This document shows positions 55,816 to 64,000 of a stretch of DNA of 64,000 nucleotides, one piece after another (within the stretch, counting starts at the first letter, position 1; every line of letters starts with the position of its first letter). The notes under the pieces were generated by a model. The model was not told the DNA's origin, ran no database searches, and saw nothing but the letters and a program-made list of their open reading frames with translations. Origin of the DNA: Rossellomorea vietnamensis (lineage in GTDB: Bacteria > Bacillota > Bacilli > Bacillales > Bacillaceae_B); NCBI RefSeq assembly GCF_008180615.1, contig NZ_VTEH01000001.1, positions 218,201 through 282,200 of the forward strand, in the 5' to 3' direction. A program made the position numbers and the translations under genes.

Positions 55816-57971
55816 TATCTTTTGATTTCCTGCATTACGAAGGCTTCAATGATATCTCCTTCTTTGATATCGTTGAAGTTCTTGATTGTGATACCGCACT
55901 CATAGTTAGTGGCAACTTCTTTCACGTCGTCTTTAAATCGTTTCAGGACATCGAGTTCGCCTTCATATACGACGACTCCATCACGGATTACGCGGACACC
56001 GCTGTCACGGGTAATTTTCCCGTCTGTTACATAGCTTCCCGCAATTGTTCCGACTTTAGACACTTTAAATGTTTGGCGCACTTCTGCCTGGCCGATGATT
56101 TTCTCTTCAAATTCAGGATCAAGCATACCTTTCATTGCAGATTCAATCTCTTCAATGACCTTATAAATGATACGGTGAAGACGGATTTCTACACCCTCTG
56201 CATCGGCCGCACGCTTAGCATTGACATCCGGCCTTACATTAAAGCCAATGACAATTGCATTCGATGCAGCGGCAAGAGTGATGTCTGATTCATTTAATGC
56301 ACCGACACCGGTGTGGATGATTTTAACATTAACTCCTTCAACTTCTATTTTCTGAAGTGAAGCAGCCAAAGCTTCTGCAGATCCTTGAACATCCGCTTTC
56401 ATGACAATATTAAGGTCTTTCATTTCACCTTGTTTCATCTGTTCAAACAGGTTATCAAGGCTGACACGTGATTTTTCACCACGCTGCGCTTGCAGGGCTT
56501 GCTGCGCACGGTTTTCCCCTACGGAACGTGCTGTTTTTTCATCTTCGAACACGACGAATCTGTCGCCTGCTTGAGGCACATCATTCAATCCAGTGATTTC
56601 AACAGGGGTTGAAGGGCCGGCTTCTTTTACTCGGCGGCCGATATCATTGACCATTGCACGTACACGGCCAAATGTGGTGCCGACTACAATCGGATCACCG
56701 ACTCTCAGCGTTCCATTTTGAACAAGCAGGGTTGCTACTGATCCACGGCCTTTATCAAGTTCTGCTTCAATGACAGTACCTTGAGCCAGGCGGTTAGGAT
56801 TAGCTTTTAATTCTTCCACTTCAGTTACAAGCAGGATCATTTCAAGAAGGTCATCGATGCCCTCGCCTTTCAGGGCAGAAAGCGGTACGAAGATTGTGTC
56901 GCCGCCCCATGCTTCAGGAACAAGCTGATACTCGGTAAGTTCCTGCATGACACGGTCAGGGTTCGCTGCTTCTTTATCCATTTTGTTTACTGCAATAATG
57001 ATAGGAACTTCTGCGGCTTTGGCATGGTTGATGGCTTCAACCGTCTGCGGCATTACGCCGTCGTCAGCTGCTACGACGATGATGGCAATATCCGTAACTT
57101 GAGCTCCGCGGGCACGCATAGTGGTGAAAGCAGCATGTCCAGGTGTATCAAGGAACGTGATTTTTTTGCCATTCTCAACAATCTGATAAGCACCGATATG
57201 CTGCGTGATTCCGCCCGCTTCCCCTTCGGTTACTTTTGTGTTTCTGATAGAGTCCAAAAGCGTCGTTTTACCGTGGTCAACGTGACCCATGATGGTTACT
57301 ACAGATGGTCGTTCCACCTGGTCTGCTTCAGAGTCTTCTGTGAAGTATACTTCCAGATCAGATGTATCGACAAGGATTTCTTCCTCTACTTCTACACCAT
57401 ACTCAGCAGCGACAAGTTCAATCGCTTCCTTCTCAAGCTCTTGGTTTATTGTTGCCATTACACCGAGCATGAACAGCTTCTTGATGATTTCAGAAGGCTC
57501 GCGGTGTAATTTTTTCGCCATTTCGGCAACAGTAAGAGATTCTGTGAAAGTGATTTTTTCTGGAAGCTCTTTTTCCTTTTTCTTTTGAGGCTGGCTGTTG
57601 GTATTCTGGCTGCCTCTGTTGTTGTTTCTGTTGTTATTATTATTGTTCTTGTTGTTGGGCTTATTGTTGTTTTTACCTTTTTTATTATTGTTAAACCCTT
57701 TTTTATCTTTTGACTGGCCTGACTGTTCAGGCTTTTTGCCATCGCGGTTTGCCGGTGTGCTGCTATTTGCTGCTTCTTTATTTGGAGTATTAGCTGAAGC
57801 AGAACCTTCAGATTTTCCTCCATAAGACTTGTCTAGTTTGTTAACGGTGTCGTCCTCCAGTGTTGCCATATGATTTGATACTTCAATATTCATTTCTTTC
57901 AGTTTGGAAATAACGTCTTTGCTTGAAACGTTATGTTTTTTTGCGTATTCATATATACGTAATTTGCTCAT
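55815..57971 (-). CDS. infB: Translation initiation factor IF-2
   Basis: IF-2 brings initiator tRNA to the 30S subunit and promotes subunit joining. The N-terminal IF2-N module ([20 protein letters not shown]) is followed by a low-complexity Asn/Lys/Gln region (about residues 80-135, with an N-rich run). The G domain has G1 [15 protein letters not shown]3 [15 protein letters not shown] and G4 NKMDK near residues 230-350. Domains II-IV follow, with [19 protein letters not shown]. The ATG at 57971 has GGGGGTG five bases upstream; an open frame of 24 codons upstream overlaps ylxQ. Length is 718 residues. Confidence 0.97.
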   Translation of the reverse strand: MSKLRIYEYAKKHNVSSKDVISKLKEMNIEVSNHMATLEDDTVNKLDKSYGGKSEGSASANTPNKEAANSSTPANRDGKKPEQSGQSKDKKGFNNNKKGKNNNKPNNKNNNNNNRNNNRGSQNTNSQPQKKKEKELPEKITFTESLTVAEMAKKLHREPSEIIKKLFMLGVMATINQELEKEAIELVAAEYGVEVEEEILVDTSDLEVYFTEDSEADQVERPSVVTIMGHVDHGKTTLLDSIRNTKVTEGEAGGITQHIGAYQIVENGKKITFLDTPGHAAFTTMRARGAQVTDIAIIVVAADDGVMPQTVEAINHAKAAEVPIIIAVNKMDKEAANPDRVMQELTEYQLVPEAWGGDTIFVPLSALKGEGIDDLLEMILLVTEVEELKANPNRLAQGTVIEAELDKGRGSVATLLVQNGTLRVGDPIVVGTTFGRVRAMVNDIGRRVKEAGPSTPVEITGLNDVPQAGDRFVVFEDEKTARSVGENRAQQALQAQRGEKSRVSLDNLFEQMKQGEMKDLNIVMKADVQGSAEALAASLQKIEVEGVNVKIIHTGVGALNESDITLAAASNAIVIGFNVRPDVNAKRAADAEGVEIRLHRIIYKVIEEIESAMKGMLDPEFEEKIIGQAEVRQTFKVSKVGTIAGSYVTDGKITRDSGVRVIRDGVVVYEGELDVLKRFKDDVKEVATNYECGITIKNFNDIKEGDIIEAFVMQEIKR

Positions 57972-57975
57972 ATGT

Positions 57976-58296
57976 TCACCCCCATTGAGATTCATCGAGC
58001 AGCTTGGAAATCTTACTTGCAAAACCGGCATCGAGTACAGCAATGGTTACCCTTGCTTCTTTTCCGATTGCCCTTCCGAGAACACCTCTGTCTTCCACTT
58101 GATAAACAGGAACTTTGTAGTAGCTGCATTTATCGGTGATTTTTTTTCTGGTATTATCAGATGCATCGCCTGCAAGCAGAACGACTTTAGCCCGGTTGTT
58201 TCTGATTTCCTTAATAACAAGCTCTTCGCCTGAGATCACTTTGCGTGCCCGATTGGCCAATCCTAGCAGAGACATCCATCGATTTTCCTGATTCAT
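57976..58296 (-). CDS. ylxQ: YlxQ, L7Ae-family RNA-binding protein
   Basis: The 106-residue protein has the L7Ae/L30e/S12e fold, a family that binds kink-turn [23 protein letters not shown] and [20 protein letters not shown] match the family. Kink-turn binding has been shown for the B. subtilis protein; its target in vivo is unclear. It lies between rnpM and infB in the standard order. The ATG at 58296 is 14 bases after GGAG, a long spacing; an internal Met at residue 8 is an alternative. Confidence 0.92.
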   Translation of the reverse strand: MNQENRWMSLLGLANRARKVISGEELVIKEIRNNRAKVVLLAGDASDNTRKKITDKCSYYKVPVYQVEDRGVLGRAIGKEARVTIAVLDAGFASKISKLLDESQWG

Positions 58297-58307
58297 ATAA
58301 TCGTGAA

Positions 58308-58577
58308 TTACTCCTTTTCCACCAGCGCCAGCAGTTCATCGTAAATCGAATCATCCACTTTTGTCTGTAATTGATTGGCTATTGCATTTTTCTTCTTTGC
58401 TGTGAGAATGGCATCCTCTGTTTTCGAAAGGTATGCCCCTCTCCCTGATTTCTTGCCCGTCTGGTCAACGGATACTTCGCCTTCCTTTGACCGAACGATC
58501 CTGATCATTTCTTTCTTTGGTTTCATTTCCCCTGTGGCCAAGCACTTTCTTAAAGGAATTTTCTTATGAGTACTCAT
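58308..58577 (-). CDS. rnpM: YlxR/RnpM, RNase P modulator family
   Basis: This 89-residue basic protein carries the YlxR family signature KIPLRKCLATGEMKPKKEMI with RIVRSKEG, and GRGAYLSKTEDAI. YlxR was described as a nucleoid- or RNA-associated regulator and later as RnpM, a protein that binds RNase P RNA; this comes from recall of recent literature. The ATG at 58577 has AAAGGTG six bases upstream; a GTG nine bases earlier lies in that site. It follows nusA by 11 bp. Confidence 0.92.
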   Translation of the reverse strand: MSTHKKIPLRKCLATGEMKPKKEMIRIVRSKEGEVSVDQTGKKSGRGAYLSKTEDAILTAKKKNAIANQLQTKVDDSIYDELLALVEKE

Positions 58578-58588
58578 CACTATCACCT

Positions 58589-59713
58589 TTATTCCAGATC
58601 TTCGGAAGAATTATCTTCATAATCCTCTTCTTCATTAACAGGAAGAAGCGGCTCGTCGCTGCTTGGATACAGGCCTAATTCACGGGCATCTGTTTCACTC
58701 TTGATGTCAATTTTCCAGCCTGTCAATTTTGCAGCAAGGCGTGCATTCTGGCCTCTTTTTCCGATTGCCAGTGATAGCTGATAGTCCGGTACAACCACCC
58801 TTGTTGCCTTTGCGTCTTCATCTACTTGCACATCCAATACCTTGGAAGGACTGAGAGCGTTGGCGACAAATGTAACAGGGTCTTCAGACCATTGGACAAT
58901 ATCAATCTTCTCGCCTTTGAGTTCATTTACGATCGCCTGGACACGGGCTCCTCTGGTACCTACACAGGCTCCGACAGAATCGATTTCCTCATTTGAGGCA
59001 GACACGGAAATTTTGGAACGGTCGCCTGCTTCCCGGGCAACAGATTTAATTTCCACTGTTCCGTCAAAAATCTCAGGCACTTCAATTTCAAACAACCTTT
59101 TTAACAGGCCTGGGTGGGTTCTTGACACAAAAATCTGCGGTCCTTTTGTTGTTTTTTCCACCTTTGTAATAAACACCTTAATACGGTCATGCGGTTTGTA
59201 TGACTCGTTGGGCATTTGCTCATTAACCGGCAGAAGCGCTTCGATCTTTCCAAGCGCAACATAAATAAAACGTCCGTCCTGCCTTTGGACGATACCTGTC
59301 ATGATGTCTTCTTCCCTGTCAGCGAATTCAGAGTAGATAATCCCGCGTTCCGCTTCCCTTACACGCTGTGTTACAACCTGTTTGGCTGTTTGTGCAGCAA
59401 TTCGGCCGAAGTCTTTAGGCGTGACCTCCAGCTCTACTACATCCCCTGTGTCATAACCAGGGTTGATTTGTTTTGCATCTTCCAGGGAGATCTCGAGGCG
59501 TGAGTCAAAAACTTCATCAACGATTTCCTTGCGGGCAAATACACGCATGGAACCCGTTTCGAGATTAAGATCGACCCTCACATTCTGCGCCTGGTTGAAG
59601 TTTCGCTTGTAAGCAGAAACAAGGGCAGCTTCAATAGCTTCGATAATAACATCCCTAGAGATGCCTTTTTCTTTTTCAAGTACATTAAGAGCCTCAAGTA
59701 ATTGTGAACTCAT
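58589..59713 (-). CDS. nusA: Transcription termination/antitermination factor NusA
   Basis: NusA binds RNA polymerase and nascent RNA and modulates pausing, termination and antitermination. The order is an N-terminal RNAP-binding domain (LEALNVLEKEKGISRDVIIE), S1 (EEDIMTGIVQRQDGRFIYVA), KH1 (DSVGACVGTRGARVQAIV) and KH2 (LSLAIGKRGQNARLAAKLTG). A short acidic tail ends the 374-residue protein; the extra C-terminal repeats of the E. coli protein are absent, normal in Bacillus. It sits between rimP and rnpM. Confidence 0.97.
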   Translation of the reverse strand: MSSQLLEALNVLEKEKGISRDVIIEAIEAALVSAYKRNFNQAQNVRVDLNLETGSMRVFARKEIVDEVFDSRLEISLEDAKQINPGYDTGDVVELEVTPKDFGRIAAQTAKQVVTQRVREAERGIIYSEFADREEDIMTGIVQRQDGRFIYVALGKIEALLPVNEQMPNESYKPHDRIKVFITKVEKTTKGPQIFVSRTHPGLLKRLFEIEVPEIFDGTVEIKSVAREAGDRSKISVSASNEEIDSVGACVGTRGARVQAIVNELKGEKIDIVQWSEDPVTFVANALSPSKVLDVQVDEDAKATRVVVPDYQLSLAIGKRGQNARLAAKLTGWKIDIKSETDARELGLYPSSDEPLLPVNEEEDYEDNSSEDLE

Positions 59714-59751
59714 TATTATGTCATCCCCCTTCTAATAAAGGTCCTTCCGTC

Positions 59752-60222
59752 TTATGAAAAAGTGACAGCCAGACGTGCTTTAGCTACCTTTTCCATCGGA
59801 ATGTCTACCTGCTTTTTCCTTGTCTTGATTGTCATTTCTATTGATAAAGAGTCTCCATTATAAGACAGGAGCTTCCCTTCAATCGCTTTTTCTCCATTGA
59901 TAGGTTCATATGTTTTCACCAGGACATTTTTCCCGATCGCTTTCTCAAAGTCCCTTTCTTTTTTCAGCGGGCGTTCTGCCCCTGGAGAAGAAACCTCAAG
60001 AAAGTAATTGTGGGTGATCGGATCAAGTTCATCCAGTTTTTCACTCAGCCGCTCACTTACGATTCCGCATTCCTCAATGTCGACTCCGCTGTCTTTGTCA
60101 ACAAATACACGCAGGAACCAGTTCGAGCCTTCTTTAACATATTCAACATCTACCAATTCAAGTGACATGTCATCTAAAATCGGTGTCACGAGTTCATCTA
60201 CGAGTTCAGTGATTTTACTCAT
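59752..60222 (-). CDS. rimP: Ribosome maturation factor RimP
   Basis: RimP is needed for early assembly of the 30S subunit. The 156-residue protein begins [20 protein letters not shown] and contains [19 protein letters not shown] and [20 protein letters not shown]. The ATG at 60222 has AGGAGG five bases upstream. The frame stays open 52 codons further, but that region is the structured leader and has no homology. It is the first gene of the nusA-infB operon, about 470 bp after polC. Confidence 0.96.
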   Translation of the reverse strand: MSKITELVDELVTPILDDMSLELVDVEYVKEGSNWFLRVFVDKDSGVDIEECGIVSERLSEKLDELDPITHNYFLEVSSPGAERPLKKERDFEKAIGKNVLVKTYEPINGEKAIEGKLLSYNGDSLSIEMTIKTRKKQVDIPMEKVAKARLAVTFS

Positions 60223-60302
60223 ACATACCTCCTGGATTATAAAAAGAAATCTTGGACCAGGAATAATCATTCCCAGCGAATAAAATATCGGACGCCTAGT
60301 AA

Positions 60303-60431
60303 TATAGACAGGTATTGCCACAACCTTCGCTGCACAACCCCTGTCTATCACCTTAACTCTCGTTAGTCTGGATACCAAGCCTGAAAGACCTGTGAGGGCT
60401 CCAGCCTGTCAGCAGCAGCTGCAGACAGGCT
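60303..60431 (-). promoter_or_regulatory. Structured leader of the rimP-nusA-infB operon
   Basis: On the minus strand, AGCCTGTC (60431-60424) pairs exactly with GACAGGCT (60410-60403), and ATAGACAGG (60348-60340) pairs with CCTGTCTAT (60312-60304). All four arms share the CCTGTC/GACAGG sequence, so the two stems can exchange partners. This is the pattern of a switching leader. No T-rich terminator directly follows the second stem. The region is about 80-210 nt upstream of rimP; the promoter was not identified. Confidence 0.55.
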
Positions 60432-60576
60432 TAATCCGAAACCCACTTGAAAGATATTTTATCATTCCTGCTACAAGATGACTTTCGGCTTGAGGGATGA
60501 AAGGCAGAGCAAGATTCGTTTCTGTCATAAGATGAACAAATAGAATCCAGTCAAGCAAAAATCCCTAATCAACAAC

Positions 60577-60603
60577 GAAAGAGTGGGGGCGCCCCACTCT
60601 TTC
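60577..60603 (-). terminator. Second hairpin downstream of polC
   Basis: GAAAGAGTGGGG and CCCCACTCTTTC are exact inverted repeats with almost no loop. On the minus strand the tail is only moderately T-rich. It probably backs up the terminator next to polC. Confidence 0.7.
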
Positions 60604-60667
60604 TTCAGAGTTATCATTAGTATTTCCAATAAAAATATACCATAACCAACATTTTTTTGCAAACAAA

Positions 60668-60686
60668 ACCCTTGACAGGCAAGGGT
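60668..60686 (-). terminator. Terminator after polC
   Basis: ACCCTTG and CAAGGGT form an exact stem with a 5-base loop, then TTTTGTTTGC on the minus strand, 6 bp after the polC stop. Confidence 0.85.
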
Positions 60687-60691
60687 CCGCA

Positions 60692-63600
60692 TTAGAATAA
60701 GGACAGTTGGTTCTGGTCGGGAAGGGCATCAAGGCAGCCGTGATTTGTCAGGTACTCAATGATCGTCTTGGATACTCTTCCTCTTTGCTGAAGATCTTCC
60801 TTTGAAAGGAATTCTCCTTCTTTTCGTGCATTGACAATGTTGATCGCCGCATTTGTGCCAAGGCCGGGTATAGCGTTGAACGGTGGAATAAGCGAATCTC
60901 CATCAATAACGAATTCTGTCGCTGAAGATCTGTATAAATCCACCTTTTGGAATTTATAGCCCCTTTCACACATTTCCAAGGCAAGTTCCAGCACTGTCAA
61001 TGTATTCTTTTCTTTTGGCGAAGCATCAAGTCCCTTGCTGTTGATTTCTTCAACCTTTGCCTTGACAGCCTGGCTTCCCCTCACCATTGCTTCTATATCA
61101 AAGTCTTCTGCACGGACAGTAAAGTAAGCAGAATAATAGAGCAGGGCATGGTGGACTTTAAAATAGGCGATCCTTACAGCCATCAATACATAGGCGGCAG
61201 CATGGGCTTTAGGGAACATGTATTTAATTTTTTTGCAGGAATCGACATACCAGCCGGGAACACCATTTTTGGCCATTTCCTCTTCCCATTCAGGCTGAAG
61301 TCCCTTTCCTTTTCGGACAAATTCCATTATTTTAAACGCCAATGAAGGTTCAAGGCCCTGATAAATCAAATAGACCATGATATCATCACGACATCCGATA
61401 ACTTCACTCAGGTTACAGATATTATTGTGGATCAATTCCTGGGCATTTCCAAGCCATACATCTGTTCCATGTGAAAGACCGGAAATCTGAACAAGTTCAG
61501 AGAAGGTAGTCGGTTTTGTATCTTCGAGCATCTGCCGGACAAATCGTGTTCCGAACTCTGGAATACCTAATGTTCCAGTTTTACACATAATCTGATCCTG
61601 AGTAACCCCAAGGGACTCTGTACCGCTGAAAATCTTCATGACTTCAGGGTCATCTGTAGGAATCGTTTTAGGGTCGATGCCGGATAAGTCTTGAAGCATA
61701 CGGATGACGGTTGGATCATCGTGTCCAAGTATATCAAGTTTCAGCAAATTATCGTGAATGGAGTGGAAATCAAAATGTGTCGTTTTCCATTCCGAGTTTT
61801 TGTCGTCCGCCGGAAATTGGATAGGCGAAAAATCGAAAATATCCATATAATCAGGTACAACGATGATTCCGCCTGGATGCTGACCGGTGGTTCTCTTGAC
61901 ACCTGTGCATCCTTTGGCCAGCCTGTCGACTTCCGCTCCCCTGATTTGCAGGTTATTGTCTGAAGCGTATCCTTTTACATACCCGAAAGCCGTTTTGTCC
62001 GCTACTGTTCCAATAGTACCGGCACGGTAAACGTTATCCTCGCCGAACAGGACTTTTGTATAGTCATGCGCCTGCGGCTGGTACTCACCGGAGAAGTTCA
62101 AATCGATATCGGGGACTTTATCTCCTTTAAAACCAAGGAAAGTTTCAAAAGGGATATCATGTCCATCTTTTTTAAATTGAGTTCCGCATTCAGGACATTT
62201 CTTATTCGGAAGGTCAAACCCTGACCCCACTGATCCATCATCGAAGAACTCTGAATGCTTGCATGATGGACATACATAATGAGGCGGCAGCGGGTTAACT
62301 TCCGTGATTTCCGTCATTGTGGCCACAAGGGACGAGCCGACCGATCCACGTGACCCTACCAGATATCCATCACTCAGAGATTTTTTAACAAGTTTTGCCG
62401 AAATCAAATAGATAACAGCAAACCCATGTCCAATAATGCTTTTCAATTCCTTTTCAAGTCTTGCCTCGACAATTTCAGGAAGTTCCTCCCCGTAGATACT
62501 CTTTGCCATCGCATAACTCATCCGGCGCATTTCTTCGTCTGCACCTTCGATTTTAGGAGTATATAAATCATCTTTGATTGGTTTAACGTCTTCGATTAAG
62601 TCTGCGATTTTATTCGTGTTCGTCACAACTATTTCTTTCGCTTTGTCTTTCCCAAGGAATGAAAAACAATCAAGCATTTCATTTGTTGTTCTAAAATGAA
62701 CATCAGGAAGTTTGTGGCGGTTAAGCGGATTGGCTCCGCCCTGTGAACCGACAAGAATCTCCCGATGAACTTTATCTGTAGGATTAAGATAATGTACGTT
62801 TCCTGTCGCCACTACCGGAAGGTCCAGCTTTTCTCCAAGCTTAACGATGTTTCCGATGATTTCTTCCAGGTTCTGATTGGATTGAATAAGTTCCAGTTCT
62901 ATTAAGTGCTGATAGACTTCTTTCGGATGGACCTCGAGATAATCATAAAACCGGGCAACTTCTTCCACTTCTTCCGGAGCCTTCTGCATCATCCCTTCAA
63001 AGACTTCACCTTTGTCGCACCCTGACCCTATGAGAATACCGCTCCTGTATTTGCGGAGCAGTGACCGGGGGATCCTCGGTACACGGAAGAAGTATTCCAA
63101 ATGAGACCTTGTCACCAGCTGAAACAAATTCTTTAACCCTTCTTCGTTCTGCGCAAGCAAAGTTACGTGAGATGGGCGTGAGCGCTTGTATGAGTCGCCT
63201 TTCCCCATATAATCATTGAACTGATCATGATAGACAATACCTTTTTCATGAGCATCTTTTAGCATCTTGAGCAGGAGATAGCCTGTTGCCTCTGCATCAT
63301 ATATTGCCCGGTGATGCTGAGTCAGTTCTATATCAAACTTTTTGGCCAGTGTATTCAGACGGTGGTTTTTCATCTCCGGATACAGTAGCCTTCCCAATTC
63401 AAGAGTATCAATGACAGGATTTTCAGCTTTATCCAGACCTGCCTTTCCGTATCCTACATTCAGGAAGCCCATATCAAAGGAAGCATTATGTGCAACCAGG
63501 ACAGCATCTTCTGCCCAATCTTTAAATGATTTCAATGCCTCCTCAATTTCCGGGGCATCCTTCACCATTTCATCTGTGATACCTGTCAAATTGATGGTCG

Positions 63601-64000
63601 TTGCAGATAATGGATGATGAGGATTAGCAAATGACTCAAATCGGTCTATGATTTCACCATCGCGAATCTTAACCGCCGCCAGTTCGATAATCGTGTTATA
63701 CATTGCAGAAAGACCGGTCGTTTCCACATCAAACACCACATAAGTATCTTCTTCCAAATTACGATGGGCATCATTATAGGCGATTGGCACGCCATCATCC
63801 ACCAGATTTGCCTCAAGTCCGTATAGAATTTTGACTCCGTGTTTCTTGCTGGCATTATACGCTTCAGGGAATGATTGAACGACAGCGTGATCTGTAATTG
63901 CTACAGCTTTATGGCCCCATTTTTTCGCCTGTCCTACAAGATCAGCCACTGAAGAAATACCATCCATTTGACTCATAGGTGTATGAAGATGGAGTTCAAC
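60692..64000 (-). CDS. polC: DNA polymerase III PolC, 3' part (cut at window edge)
   Basis: PolC is the Gram-positive replicative polymerase with built-in proofreading. The gene is open to the window edge: the eight codons before the internal ATG at 63976 read VELHLHTP, joining MSQMDGISS of the PHP domain, so that ATG is not the real start. A 3'-5' exonuclease ([20 protein letters not shown]) is inserted in the PHP domain. A zinc-binding segment (CPSCKHSEF and [10 protein letters not shown]) and the polymerase core ([28 protein letters not shown]) follow. About 1102 of roughly 1440 residues are present. The end QNQLSLF carries a sliding-clamp-binding motif. Confidence 0.97.
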   Translation of the reverse strand, partial: VELHLHTPMSQMDGISSVADLVGQAKKWGHKAVAITDHAVVQSFPEAYNASKKHGVKILYGLEANLVDDGVPIAYNDAHRNLEEDTYVVFDVETTGLSAMYNTIIELAAVKIRDGEIIDRFESFANPHHPLSATTINLTGITDEMVKDAPEIEEALKSFKDWAEDAVLVAHNASFDMGFLNVGYGKAGLDKAENPVIDTLELGRLLYPEMKNHRLNTLAKKFDIELTQHHRAIYDAEATGYLLLKMLKDAHEKGIVYHDQFNDYMGKGDSYKRSRPSHVTLLAQNEEGLKNLFQLVTRSHLEYFFRVPRIPRSLLRKYRSGILIGSGCDKGEVFEGMMQKAPEEVEEVARFYDYLEVHPKEVYQHLIELELIQSNQNLEEIIGNIVKLGEKLDLPVVATGNVHYLNPTDKVHREILVGSQGGANPLNRHKLPDVHFRTTNEMLDCFSFLGKDKAKEIVVTNTNKIADLIEDVKPIKDDLYTPKIEGADEEMRRMSYAMAKSIYGEELPEIVEARLEKELKSIIGHGFAVIYLISAKLVKKSLSDGYLVGSRGSVGSSLVATMTEITEVNPLPPHYVCPSCKHSEFFDDGSVGSGFDLPNKKCPECGTQFKKDGHDIPFETFLGFKGDKVPDIDLNFSGEYQPQAHDYTKVLFGEDNVYRAGTIGTVADKTAFGYVKGYASDNNLQIRGAEVDRLAKGCTGVKRTTGQHPGGIIVVPDYMDIFDFSPIQFPADDKNSEWKTTHFDFHSIHDNLLKLDILGHDDPTVIRMLQDLSGIDPKTIPTDDPEVMKIFSGTESLGVTQDQIMCKTGTLGIPEFGTRFVRQMLEDTKPTTFSELVQISGLSHGTDVWLGNAQELIHNNICNLSEVIGCRDDIMVYLIYQGLEPSLAFKIMEFVRKGKGLQPEWEEEMAKNGVPGWYVDSCKKIKYMFPKAHAAAYVLMAVRIAYFKVHHALLYYSAYFTVRAEDFDIEAMVRGSQAVKAKVEEINSKGLDASPKEKNTLTVLELALEMCERGYKFQKVDLYRSSATEFVIDGDSLIPPFNAIPGLGTNAAINIVNARKEGEFLSKEDLQQRGRVSKTIIEYLTNHGCLDALPDQNQLSLF

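Noticed and set aside
63974..63976. ATG as the start of polC
   Set aside because: The frame stays open to the window edge and the eight preceding codons read VELHLHTP, part of the PolC PHP domain; the true start lies outside.

Overview
The window is a stretch of chromosome from a spore-forming member of the Bacillaceae (Firmicutes, low to moderate GC). It carries cotE, spoVS, spoVFA/spoVFB (dpaA/dpaB), spoIIIE/ftsK, polC, two-ribonuclease decay genes (rny, rnjB), ricA and ymdB. Gene order follows, in reverse orientation, the Bacillus subtilis block polC-rimP-nusA...mutS-mutL. Nearly every gene is on the minus strand, so transcription runs from right to left. The three plus-strand genes (a SAM methyltransferase, a small basic protein and a Ca2+/Na+ antiporter) sit in variable gaps.

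Layout from high to low coordinates, which is the direction of transcription: polC (5' end cut by the window edge); the translation/transcription operon rimP-nusA-rnpM-ylxQ-infB-ylxP-rbfA; truB-ribF; rpsO; pnp; ylxY; mlpA; ymxH; the dipicolinate synthase genes dpaA-dpaB; asd-dapG-dapA; rnjB; tepA-ylzJ-spoIIIE; a GntR regulator; a nucleoside ABC importer (nupN-O-P-Q); ymfF-ymfH; ymfI; ymfJ; ymfK; rodZ-like ymfM; pgsA; cinA; recA; rny; ymdB; spoVS; a membrane dipeptidase; miaB-ricA; cotE; a VOC-family protein; mutS-mutL. Lysine/diaminopimelate precursors made by Asd, DapG and DapA feed dipicolinate synthesis by DpaA/DpaB next door. RNase Y, RicA, RNase J2 and PNPase together cover RNA processing and decay.

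The genes are orthodox; the unusual content is between them. (1) Four intergenic tandem arrays have a period of 51-53 bp, about five helical turns of B-DNA. In most units the repeat can fold into a stem-loop. They lie after mutL (1-337), upstream of mutS (5366-5561), upstream of dpaA (46387-46769) and between rbfA and truB (54921-55040). The last two are recognisably the same family. (2) A family of about 155-195 bp MITE-like elements has imperfect terminal inverted repeats (AGGCT..TTTCGTAAACTTTGTTGCTA type) and a conserved core. There are six recognisable copies and at least two fragments, all intergenic and with no transposase in the window. (3) A composite repeat at 23209-23582 has inverted ends and two 141-142 bp internal units.

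Several cis-regulatory candidates can be read directly: a LexA box and sigma-A promoter at recA, a sigma-K-like promoter at dpaA, a structured rimP leader with four mutually complementary segments, an rpsO promoter and leader, a long hairpin upstream of pnp, tandem attenuator-like hairpins between nupN and nupO, and a CcpA cre-like site upstream of the GntR gene. No tRNA, rRNA, CRISPR array, prophage or transposase gene was seen.
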